Below, piece after piece: positions 1-6,651 of a stretch of DNA of 14,577 nt. Below the pieces are notes generated by a model, which had not been told where the DNA came from, searched no databases, and worked only from the letters and a program-made list of their open reading frames with translations. Origin of the DNA: Thermohalobaculum sp035513135 (GTDB taxonomy: Bacteria; Pseudomonadota; Alphaproteobacteria; Rhodobacterales; Rhodobacteraceae); assembly GCA_035513135.1 (NCBI GenBank), contig DATKCQ010000071.1, positions 1 to 14,577 on the forward strand, in the 5' to 3' direction. A program made the translations under genes and the position numbers. The stretch's first letter is position 1. Every line of letters begins with the position of its first letter.

Positions 1-2192
1 TCCAGCGCGCGCAAGCCGCCCAGGCGCTCCTTGAGCTCGCGCGTGACCAGCACCGCCTCCTGCGTGTCGCGCAGCACGTGGGGCGTGATCAGCACCAGGA
101 GCTCGGTGCGGCGCGACGAGCGTTCGGTGGTCTTGAACAGGCTGCCCAGCACGGGCACGTCCTTGAGCAGCGGCACGCCGGACTCGCCGTCCTCCGCGCG
201 GTCGCGGATCAGCCCGCCGAGCGCCACCGTGGCGCCGCTCTGCACCGCCACCGTGGTCTGGATGGTGCGCTGCTGGATGGTCGGCGAGTCGATGCCCGAG
301 GTGATGGTCGCCACCGCGTCCGAGACGTCCTGCACCACCTCGAGGGTGACCAGGCCCGAGGCGTTGACCCTGGGCGTGACCTCGAGGATCACCCCGGTGT
401 CGACCAGCTGGATGCTGTTGACGATCGGGGATTCCGGGTCGATGACCGAGACCGCCGACTGGGTGGCGATCGGCACTTGGTCGCCCACATGCAGGCGCGC
501 CACCTGGTTGTCGAGCACCATGAGCTGCGGCGAGGAGACCACCTTGACGTCCGTTACCTCGGCCAGCGCGCTCAGCACCGCGCGTGCGTCGCCGCTGTCG
601 AACACCGCGTTGAAGCCGGGGAACGCCTGCGAGGCGAAGCCGGTCGCGAAGTTCGACAGGGTCGCGGAGAAATCGCCGCTCTCGAAGAACCACTGCAGCC
701 CGTAGCGCAGGCCGTTGTCGAGGCTGACCTCGGCGATGGTCACCTCGATCAACACCTGCAGCGGCACGATGTCGAGCCGCTGGAGCGTGGCGTGGGCCAG
801 CTCGTACTGGTTCGGCGTGGCGAGGATGACGATGGCGTTGTTGCGCTCGTCGGCGATGAAGCGAACAGGCGGGCCGCCGCCGCCGATGTCCGTCTCCGCC
901 GCGCCGGCGAAGACGCTTTCGTCGCTGCGCACGGTGCGCGCGGGGGCCGCGGCCCCCGCGGCCGGAACCTCCGCGCCGGCGGCGCTGCCGGTCTCGGGCG
1001 CGGCGGTGGGCGCCGTCGAAGCGTTGCGCAGCGAGACAGGCTCGAGCGTCGGAGCCACGCCGGGCAGCTCCTCCCGACGGGGCGGCGCCTCGCCGCCGAA
1101 AACGGCGCCCAGCATGGCCGCAAGCTCACCCGCCCGGCCGTTGCGGACATGGTAGACATAGACCTGCGCGGCGGTGCCGGTCGCGGTGCTGGCGCGGTCG
1201 AGGCGGCTGACCCAGGCTTGGGCCTCCTCCAGATAGGAACGGTCCTCGGAGATGACCAGGACGGCGCTCATTCGGGTGATCGGCAGGAAGCGGACCGGGC
1301 CGTCCTCGCCCTCGGCGTCGAAGATCGTGGCCAGCTCGTCGGCCACCTCCTCGGCCGAGGCAACCTCGAGCGGGAACAGGCCGAAGCTGCGCCCGGCGAG
1401 CCGGCTGACGTCGAGCACGTTGACCAGGTCCTGCACCGCCCGCGCCTCCCGGCTGGTGCCGCTGAACATCAGGTAGTTCCGCTCGGGCGCCACGATGATC
1501 TCGCTTCCGGGGTTCAGCACGGACCGGGCGACCGAGCTGATCGATTCGGCCGAGGCGTGCTTGATCGGGATGACATAGAGGGCGCGACCGCGGCTTTGGC
1601 CGCCGCCGACCGGGCCGGCCACGCCGTAGAGGCCGGCCGCCGCCCCCCCGGGCACGATGCTTGCCAGGTTGCCATCGAGCACCAGCGCCGCGCCGTTCAT
1701 GGCGAGGATGCTCTCCAGCACGCCCAGCAGCGCGCTCCGCGGGATGGGCTCGGTGGTGCGCATGGTCACCTGGCCCGAGACCGCCGGGTCGATCACGTAG
1801 TTGAGGCCGAGCAACTGGGCGAGGATCACGTCGGCCACCTCGACCAGGTCCGCACTGACGAAATTCAGGCCGACCCGCTCGCCGTTCTCGACGGCACGGG
1901 CGAGGCCGGCGTGGCCCGGGATCACCGGCGCGGCGGGGCCATGCACGATCTCGGACCGGTTCAGCGCGCGGCCGGGGACGCCGGGTGTGATGGCTTGGCC
2001 GCCGGCGGGCTTGAGCGCGCCGGAGACGCGCCCCTCCGCCGCACCCGGCCCGGCGATCGGCGCCGGAATCCGCGGCTCTGCCGGCATCATCCGCTGTTCC
2101 ATGGTCTCGCAGCCGGCCAACGCCAGAGCCGCGCCCAACCCGAGCGCAGACTTTGAAAATGCCGACATGCGGACCCCGTAAAGGTCTCCCAT
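1..2192 (-). CDS. gspD: Type II secretion secretin GspD, lipoprotein-type, 3' end beyond window
   Basis: GspD forms the multimeric outer-membrane channel of the T2SS. The reading frame is open from 2192 to the left edge with no stop, so the C-terminus is missing (about 730 residues visible). The N-terminus is a lipoprotein signal: a K-containing n-region, a hydrophobic stretch and the lipobox LAGC, with the Cys at residue 28 followed by Glu, which by the usual sorting rule favours the outer membrane. An N0 domain follows at about residues 104-180 (LNFVSADLVEVADVIL, then NYVIDP), then N1-N3 repeats with an Ala/Pro-rich insert, then the secretin domain at about 470-705. The latter contains the signature VPLLKDVPVLGSLF and ends in ELLVLITPHVLRD. 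The start is ambiguous: ATG at 2192 has AGAAGG just upstream, whereas the in-frame ATG at 2168 gives a more typical 20-residue lipoprotein signal. It is separated from the protease gene by a hairpin and 371 bp, so it probably has its own promoter. Confidence 0.95.
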   Translation of the reverse strand, partial: MGDLYGVRMSAFSKSALGLGAALALAGCETMEQRMMPAEPRIPAPIAGPGAAEGRVSGALKPAGGQAITPGVPGRALNRSEIVHGPAAPVIPGHAGLARAVENGERVGLNFVSADLVEVADVILAQLLGLNYVIDPAVSGQVTMRTTEPIPRSALLGVLESILAMNGAALVLDGNLASIVPGGAAAGLYGVAGPVGGGQSRGRALYVIPIKHASAESISSVARSVLNPGSEIIVAPERNYLMFSGTSREARAVQDLVNVLDVSRLAGRSFGLFPLEVASAEEVADELATIFDAEGEDGPVRFLPITRMSAVLVISEDRSYLEEAQAWVSRLDRASTATGTAAQVYVYHVRNGRAGELAAMLGAVFGGEAPPRREELPGVAPTLEPVSLRNASTAPTAAPETGSAAGAEVPAAGAAAPARTVRSDESVFAGAAETDIGGGGPPVRFIADERNNAIVILATPNQYELAHATLQRLDIVPLQVLIEVTIAEVSLDNGLRYGLQWFFESGDFSATLSNFATGFASQAFPGFNAVFDSGDARAVLSALAEVTDVKVVSSPQLMVLDNQVARLHVGDQVPIATQSAVSVIDPESPIVNSIQLVDTGVILEVTPRVNASGLVTLEVVQDVSDAVATITSGIDSPTIQQRTIQTTVAVQSGATVALGGLIRDRAEDGESGVPLLKDVPVLGSLFKTTERSSRRTELLVLITPHVLRDTQEAVLVTRELKERLGGLRAL

Positions 2193-2210
2193 GTGCCTTC
2201 TGCCTCTTTC

Positions 2211-2261
2211 GACGGTGGCTCTGCTCGTTATGTCGTTCCGCGCCGCGGCGCGGCCACCGTC
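2211..2261. repeat. Nested inverted repeat in the gspD leader
   Basis: The 9-bp arms GACGGTGGC (2211-2219) and GCCACCGTC (2253-2261) are perfect inverted copies. Between them lies a perfect 16-bp G+C palindrome, CCGCGCCGCGGCGCGG (2238-2253), which shares one base with the right arm. If gspD transcription starts upstream, as the AT-rich candidate promoter suggests, this would fold in the 5' leader about 20-70 nt before the start codon. It could be a leader RNA structure or an operator. No known riboswitch or T-box pattern is recognised. Confidence 0.45.
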
Positions 2262-2290
2262 ACGCCCTTGATGCCATCTCGGGCACGAGC

Positions 2291-2320
2291 ACTGTAGCTT
2301 ACTTCGCCGCTTTTCCGTAA
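2291..2320 (-). promoter_or_regulatory. Candidate promoter for gspD
   Basis: On the minus strand TTACGG (2315-2320) and TACAGT (2291-2296) are separated by 18 bp and resemble -35 and -10 boxes. They are preceded by an A-rich run (complement of 2320-2330) that stands out in otherwise G+C-rich DNA. The site lies about 100 bp before gspD and downstream of the protease terminator, where a gspD promoter would be needed. Box matches are only partial. Confidence 0.3.
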
Positions 2321-2485
2321 TTTTTTCTAGAGTGTTGTCCGTGTGTGCCGCTTGCCGGAGCGGGGCGATGGAAGTGGCGCGCGGCAGCGGGCGGGCAGTG
2401 GCCCGGGGCCTCGGCGGCCGGGAACGGGCCCGGCTGTCTGCGAAGCGCCACGGCATGAGGGGCGCGCACCTGCCAACGGAGAAAG

Positions 2486-2515
2486 GCGGAGGGCCGCGCG
2501 CTGGCGGCCCTCCGC
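2486..2515 (-). terminator. Strong hairpin after the protease gene, probable terminator
   Basis: A perfect 12-bp inverted repeat, GCGGAGGGCCGC and GCGGCCCTCCGC, flanks a 6-base loop. On the minus strand it begins about 48 nt after the protease stop codon and is followed by CTTTCTCC, a weak T-rich tail. The stem is strong enough for intrinsic termination, but the short tail leaves it possible that it works mainly as a 3'-end stabiliser. Confidence 0.6.
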
Positions 2516-2563
2516 GGTTCCGATCGTTGTCGCCGCCGTCGGCCTCGCCACGCCGAGGGCAGG

Positions 2564-5500
2564 CTAGAAGGTGACCGTCACCACGTCGGAGCAGGTCGAG
2601 GTGCTGCCGGCCTCGCAGACCTGGTAGGTGTAGCTGCCGCCGCCCTTGTTGCCGGTGTTGTCAGTGTAGGCGCCGTCATTTGCCGTTGTCGTGAGCACAG
2701 CTCCGTCACGGTAGATGTCGACATTGGTCGAGGTCGCGCCGCTCCAGCTCAGATCGATGGTGTGCCGACCCCGGACCTTGTAGCCGGTGGCGCTGAGCGT
2801 GATAGCCGTCGCCGGCTCGCTCACCGTGACGTCCTGGCTCGTGCTGGCCGTCGCGCCGTCGTTGTCGGTGACGGTGAGGCCCACGGTGTAGGTGCCGCCC
2901 GAGGCATAGGTGTGGCTCGGGTGCTGCGCCGTCGAGGTGGCGCCGTCGCCGAAGTTCCAGGACCAGGCGGCGATGGTGCCGTCGCTGTCCGTGGAGGTGT
3001 CGGTGAAGTCCGCCGTCAGGCCCGTGGTGCTGACGGTAAAGTCGGCCGTAGGCGCGCTGTTTGTCTCCGGAGCGCTGAGCCAGACCTCCATGCTGGCGGT
3101 GTGCGTGGCGCCCTGGTCATCCGTCACGGTCAGGGTGACGGTTTCCGGGTTGGGGCCATCGGCGGGGAAGTCGACGAGCATCTCGTGCCCCGGGCAGCAC
3201 GGAATCCCGCCCGCCACCGTCCCAGCCCCGAAATCCCAGTCCCACGTCATGATCTCGCCGTCGGAGTCGGTGGAGGTGTCATAGAATGAGCAGCGATTGT
3301 CCATCAGCTCACCCTCGCCGCAGGGATTGCTGCTGATCGTGAAGGACGCGACCGGCGGGTCGTTGGGCTCCACCGTCACCGACTTGCTGGCGCTGTCGGT
3401 TGCGCCATCGTCATCGGTCACCGTCAGGGTCACGGTGTAGGTGCCGCCCGCGCCGTAGGTGTGGCTCGGGTTCCGCACCGTCGAGGTGGCGCCGTCGCCG
3501 AAGTCCCACGCCCAGGTGGCGATAGTGCCGTCGTCGTCGGTGGAGGCATCCGTGAAGTCCGCCGTCAGGCTTGAGGTGGTGAAGCTGAAGCCGGCGCTCG
3601 GCGGCAGATTGCCGTCCGAAAAGGTCACGTCCACCGTGATCGAGTCCGAGCTGGTCCGTCCACCGGAATCCGTGACCGAGGCGGTGATCGTGTGGCGGCC
3701 GACGCTCAGCGTCGAGGTGGAGACGCTGCCCCCGCTGCCGAACGCGCCGTCGAGGTCGGAGGTCCAGGCGAGCGATGCGGTCAGGTCACCGTCCTCCGTG
3801 TCGCTCGCCGAGCCGGTGAACGTGATCGTGTCATTTTCGGTGAAGCTCGATCCGTTCGCGGGTGCGGTGATCGACGCCACCGGCGCTTCGTTGCCGCCGG
3901 TGCCCGAGCTCGGCGCGCCCATGGAGATCTCGAAGGTGTAGGTCCCGCCCTTGCCGTTGTTCGGCGAGTCGGCGAAGGGATAGACACGGAAGCGGAACTC
4001 CTTGCCGACCTCGGAGTCGTCGGGGATGAAGTGTACCAGCTCGACCCGGCCGACGCCGCCGCACTCGCCGGTCATGGGGCATTCGCTCAGCGTCACCTCG
4101 GGCGAGCCGGAGGTGTCGGCGGTCACCTGCGTCCAGTTGCCGCTGCCGTCGTTGACCTGGAGCACCAACTCGAGATCGGGGTCCCAATACCGGGTAAAGC
4201 AAAAGAAGTCGCAGACGGCCTGGCCGTCGATCGTCATCTTTGCGGCGATCGGCAGCCCGACATGCTCGGACTGCACGGTGAAGGGGTAGCTGGTCTCGCC
4301 ATTGTTGGGGACCGAGCCGTTGTCGATGTAGGTGTAGCCAGGGTAGGCCGTCGGCGTGTAGCTCGCCGTGTCGGGGTGGGCCTCGGCGACCGACGCCAGG
4401 GCGTCGACCAGGCCCGCGCCCCACTCGTTGTCCTTGCCCGCGGGGCCGCGGTCGACCGCGGTGGCCTCGAGAATGGCGCGCACCTTCTCGTGCGGCAGGC
4501 CATTCGAATCCCAGTCGCCCAGCGTTGGATCGGCCTCCAGCATCAGGGCGATCACGCCCGAAATGAACGGCGCCGACATCGAGGTGCCGCTGGCCGAGGC
4601 GTAGGCGTTCGTGCTGTCGCGGTTGTTCGGATCGACATAGGACGAGGCCACGCGCGAGCCGATGCCCGTGATGTCGGGCTTGATCCGGCCGTCGCTCACC
4701 GGGCCGCGGCTGGAGAACGGGTTGAGGTAGACGCCGTCGTCCTGCCAGACCTTGCTCGGATCCCCGGACCACTCGGCGGCCGAGCCGACGGTGATAGCCA
4801 GCTTCGCCACGCCGGGGGAACCGACGGTGCCGGGCTCGGCGCCCGAGTTGCCGGCCGAGATCACGACGATCTTCGGTGTGTTTCCCCCGGTATCGCCGCA
4901 ATTGGGATAGTTGGGGTCGGCGGCGCAGTTCACAGCGAGGCTCATCGAGTCGGTGCCGTCGGTCGGCCCGCCGCCGAGGCTCATGTTGATGATGTCGACA
5001 TGCCCCAGGCTGGCGCACCACTCGATGCCGTCGATGATGCCCGCGGCGGTGCCGCTGCCACCCGAGTCGAGCACCTTGCCACCCACCAGGTTGGCGCCCG
5101 GCGCAACGCCGATGGCCAGCGGCGCGAAGCTGCCCCCGGTGCCGTCGCCGGCGGCGATGCCCGATACATGGCTGCCGTGCCAGTGGTCGTCATAGGCACC
5201 GGTCTGGCCGTTGATGAAGTCCTTGAAGGCGACGACCTTGTTGCCGTAGTCGCCGTTGAACTGCTCGTGGGTCGCGTGGATGCCGGTGTCGAGCACGCAG
5301 ATGGTGGCGCCGGCGCCGGTGACGCCAAAAGCGGTCCGCGCCTCGGTGGCGCCGGTGTCGTCGTTCGAGTAGGTGTCGTGCGCCGAGACGGTGGCGTTCT
5401 CCTCGATGCGGAAGACGCCCGGCACGCGCGCGAGAGCGCGGATCTGCGCCGCCGTCATCGAGGCCTGGAAGCCGTTGATGATGGAGAACTCGCGGGTGAC

Positions 5501-5857
5501 GGGGAAGTCGCCCACCGCCGCGCGGGAGCGGGCCACCGCGTCGGGGCCGCGGAAGACGACGATCACGTCGAACTGCTCGCCCGGCGCCGCCGCCTCGAGC
5601 CGCGCCCCGAGCGCGTCCGAGATGCCGTCGGCATTGGCGTCCGACTGGCCCGGCGCGCCGGGCGCGCCGCCGGTCTGGGGCGCAGCCACCTCGGGAAGCC
5701 CGGGGGGCTGGCCCTGACCCTGAGCCGCATCCGGCGCGGCTGGCGGGCCGGCCTGCTGGCTCGGCGGCATCTCGACGGCCGCCCAGGCCGCGTAGGAACC
5801 TATCGAGACGGCGGCGATCAACAGCCCCGCCGCCCTTGTCCGGATCGCGGAAGTCAT
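2564..5857 (-). CDS. Secreted subtilisin-like serine protease (S8) with propeptide and PKD domains
   Basis: This is a 1097-residue exported endopeptidase and the likely cargo of the surrounding T2SS. A Sec-type signal (about residues 1-27) is followed by a Pro/Gln/Gly-rich linker, a DANADGISD segment (73-81) resembling a calcium loop, and an inhibitor I9-like propeptide (about 93-160). The S8 catalytic domain spans about 180-490. Asp190 (VLDTGI), His227 (HGSHVSG), Asn337 (SAGNSG) and Ser426 (GTSMSAP) form a complete triad plus oxyanion residue. Downstream are a pre-peptidase-like beta domain (about 505-647), an Ig-like domain (about 657-746), three PKD domains (about 752-831, 833-929, 934-1014, with WDFGDG or variants) and a C-terminal fibronectin-III-like domain ending VTVTF. 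The ATG sits behind GAGGAGGAGGAAGG, an exceptionally strong ribosome binding site. Start, triad and stop are all intact. The specific substrate cannot be told from sequence. Confidence 0.95.
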   Translation of the reverse strand: MTSAIRTRAAGLLIAAVSIGSYAAWAAVEMPPSQQAGPPAAPDAAQGQGQPPGLPEVAAPQTGGAPGAPGQSDANADGISDALGARLEAAAPGEQFDVIVVFRGPDAVARSRAAVGDFPVTREFSIINGFQASMTAAQIRALARVPGVFRIEENATVSAHDTYSNDDTGATEARTAFGVTGAGATICVLDTGIHATHEQFNGDYGNKVVAFKDFINGQTGAYDDHWHGSHVSGIAAGDGTGGSFAPLAIGVAPGANLVGGKVLDSGGSGTAAGIIDGIEWCASLGHVDIINMSLGGGPTDGTDSMSLAVNCAADPNYPNCGDTGGNTPKIVVISAGNSGAEPGTVGSPGVAKLAITVGSAAEWSGDPSKVWQDDGVYLNPFSSRGPVSDGRIKPDITGIGSRVASSYVDPNNRDSTNAYASASGTSMSAPFISGVIALMLEADPTLGDWDSNGLPHEKVRAILEATAVDRGPAGKDNEWGAGLVDALASVAEAHPDTASYTPTAYPGYTYIDNGSVPNNGETSYPFTVQSEHVGLPIAAKMTIDGQAVCDFFCFTRYWDPDLELVLQVNDGSGNWTQVTADTSGSPEVTLSECPMTGECGGVGRVELVHFIPDDSEVGKEFRFRVYPFADSPNNGKGGTYTFEISMGAPSSGTGGNEAPVASITAPANGSSFTENDTITFTGSASDTEDGDLTASLAWTSDLDGAFGSGGSVSTSTLSVGRHTITASVTDSGGRTSSDSITVDVTFSDGNLPPSAGFSFTTSSLTADFTDASTDDDGTIATWAWDFGDGATSTVRNPSHTYGAGGTYTVTLTVTDDDGATDSASKSVTVEPNDPPVASFTISSNPCGEGELMDNRCSFYDTSTDSDGEIMTWDWDFGAGTVAGGIPCCPGHEMLVDFPADGPNPETVTLTVTDDQGATHTASMEVWLSAPETNSAPTADFTVSTTGLTADFTDTSTDSDGTIAAWSWNFGDGATSTAQHPSHTYASGGTYTVGLTVTDNDGATASTSQDVTVSEPATAITLSATGYKVRGRHTIDLSWSGATSTNVDIYRDGAVLTTTANDGAYTDNTGNKGGGSYTYQVCEAGSTSTCSDVVTVTF
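2882..3020. repeat. 139-bp direct repeat, copy A (third PKD domain)
   Basis: This segment of the protease gene aligns without gaps to 3431-3569. A manual count gives 17 mismatches over 139 bp. It encodes the core of the third PKD domain, including WNFGDGATSTAQHPSHTY. Confidence 0.8.
3431..3569. repeat. 139-bp direct repeat, copy B (first PKD domain)
   Basis: This is the partner of 2882-3020, with equal length and no indels. It encodes the core of the first PKD domain, including WDFGDGATSTVRNPSHTY. The PKD domain lying between the two copies is far more diverged. Confidence 0.8.
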
Positions 5858-5860
5858 GGC

Positions 5861-5876
5861 CCTTCCTCCTCCTCAG
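5861..5876 (-). promoter_or_regulatory. Extended purine-rich ribosome binding site of the protease gene
   Basis: On the minus strand the bases before the protease ATG read AGGAGGAGGAAGGG, then CC and ATG. This contains two overlapping full Shine-Dalgarno matches at workable spacing. It fixes the start at 5857 and is far stronger than the sites before the neighbouring gsp genes, suggesting high expression. Confidence 0.8.
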
Positions 5877-5889
5877 CGCGCCCGCCGCC

Positions 5890-5946
5890 TCAACAATTCT
5901 TTATTCAGATATATTGGGTATACTCCGCCCAAAGGGCTGCCGGAGT
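5890..5946 (-). promoter_or_regulatory. AT-rich candidate promoter/operator region of the protease gene
   Basis: An AT-rich island (5891-5920) lies 35-65 bp before the protease start, in G+C-rich surroundings. Next to it are two interleaved inverted repeats: TTGGG (5914-5918) with CCCAA (5928-5932), and ACTCCG (5922-5927) with CGGAGT (5941-5946). A TTGACT hexamer lies just upstream on the minus strand, but no -10 box stands at standard spacing. The position suits a promoter with an operator. The exact boxes cannot be assigned. Confidence 0.35.
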
Positions 5947-6122
5947 CAAGCAAAGCGGGAATGGATCGTGGCGAAATCATGGCGCTTTTCGTTTCGATTT
6001 GCAATTATTTGCGCGCTGCGCTTCAGGCGCCGGTGCAATTGCGCCTTCGGCAAGCCCATCTCCATTATGCCGCACAGGCAGCATCTCTCCTCAAGCGTGA
6101 GGTGGCTGTATATCTGTCCCAT
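5946..6122 (-). pseudogene. N-terminal remnant of an IS30-family transposase
   Basis: A 58-codon frame begins MGQIYSHLTLEERCCL and continues to KRSAQIIANRNEKR. This matches the helix-turn-helix start characteristic of IS30-family transposases (MGQxYxHLTLEER, then a helix pair ending near RSxxTIxRExxRN). Homology seems to fade after about residue 44, and the frame stops at 5946. The DDE catalytic domain of a normal transposase of more than 300 residues is absent. Decay is also visible in the helix region, where residues such as the CCLCG stretch replace the usual pattern. It occupies the break between gspC and the protease gene, on the same strand, so an insertion or rearrangement once happened here. 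Recognition is from memory of the family pattern, not from an alignment. Confidence 0.7.
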
Positions 6123-6168
6123 GGCGACCCCAGACAAAGCCGGTGCCGCACTCGGTCTGGAAATCGCC

Positions 6169-6651
6169 CTAGTTCGGCGCCGGCGGCGGGTCCCGGAAGG
6201 TGAGGATGAGGCGCTCGGTCCGCCCGTCGCGCTCAAGCACGATCGCATGGTCCTCGATCCGCACCACCCGCCAGCCGCGGTAGACATCCCCCTCGCGCAG
6301 CATCAGCGCCCGCGCCGCCCCGGAGGAGGTCACGATCGCCACCTTCTCCGGCCCGTTCGTCAGGACGCCCGCCAGCGTCGCGTCGAGCGGCGTGGGCGCG
6401 GCGGCGGGCGCCTCCGGGGGGCGGCGCGAGGGGGTGAAGAGGGGGAGCTCGAGCGCCGCGGAAAGCTGCGCCAGGGGCACCGGGCGGGGCTCGGGCAGCG
6501 CGAAGGGCTCGACGGCGCGGGTCTCGGGCGCAGGGATCGTCCCCGGCTCCGGCAGCGCGGGCGCGCCAGGGCGGAAAATCATTGCGGCGAAGACCGCCGA
6601 GGCGCCGGCGAGTGTCGCGAGCAGCACCGCGTCGCGCAGCCGCCGGCTCAC
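6169..6651 (-). CDS. gspC: Short GspC-like protein (HR domain, no PDZ)
   Basis: GspC connects the inner-membrane platform to the N-terminal domains of the secretin. This 160-residue protein has a short Arg-rich cytoplasmic N-terminus, one membrane helix (about 8-25), a Pro/Ala-rich periplasmic linker and a homology-region (HR) domain at about 64-152. The HR signs are LELPLFTPSRRP, DATLAGVLTNG, KVAIVTSSGAARALMLREGD and the closing beta strands with LERDGRTERLILTF. Classical GspC proteins are considerably longer and end in a PDZ or coiled-coil domain; neither is present. Similar short proteins are often annotated as T2SS protein N. The GTG start at 6651 overlaps the gspM stop by 4 bp (GTGA), supporting this start and translational coupling. 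It is the last gene of the tightly packed operon. Confidence 0.8.
   Translation of the reverse strand: MSRRLRDAVLLATLAGASAVFAAMIFRPGAPALPEPGTIPAPETRAVEPFALPEPRPVPLAQLSAALELPLFTPSRRPPEAPAAAPTPLDATLAGVLTNGPEKVAIVTSSGAARALMLREGDVYRGWRVVRIEDHAIVLERDGRTERLILTFRDPPPAPN

Larger units (their letters stand above)
2193..2563. other. Intergenic region between the protease gene and gspD
   Basis: These 371 bp contain no convincing gene. Short frames on both strands here encode low-complexity Arg/Gly/Pro/Ala peptides with no plausible ribosome binding site. What can be seen is the hairpin at 2486-2515 next to the protease stop codon, an AT-rich patch around 2290-2340, and the inverted repeat at 2211-2261 in front of gspD. 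Confidence 0.6.

Noticed and set aside
78..2156. 692-codon open frame on the plus strand
   Set aside because: It is antisense to gspD, rich in Arg, His, Asp and Ala, and shows no domain. Long antisense frames are common in G+C-rich DNA.
3692..6100. 802-codon open frame on the plus strand
   Set aside because: It lies antisense to the protease gene, has a low-complexity Arg/Gly/Ala/Val composition and no recognisable motif.
6123..6287. Longer version of the IS30-like frame starting at 6287
   Set aside because: The upstream residues are antisense-like low complexity within gspC; IS30 similarity begins precisely at the ATG at 6122.
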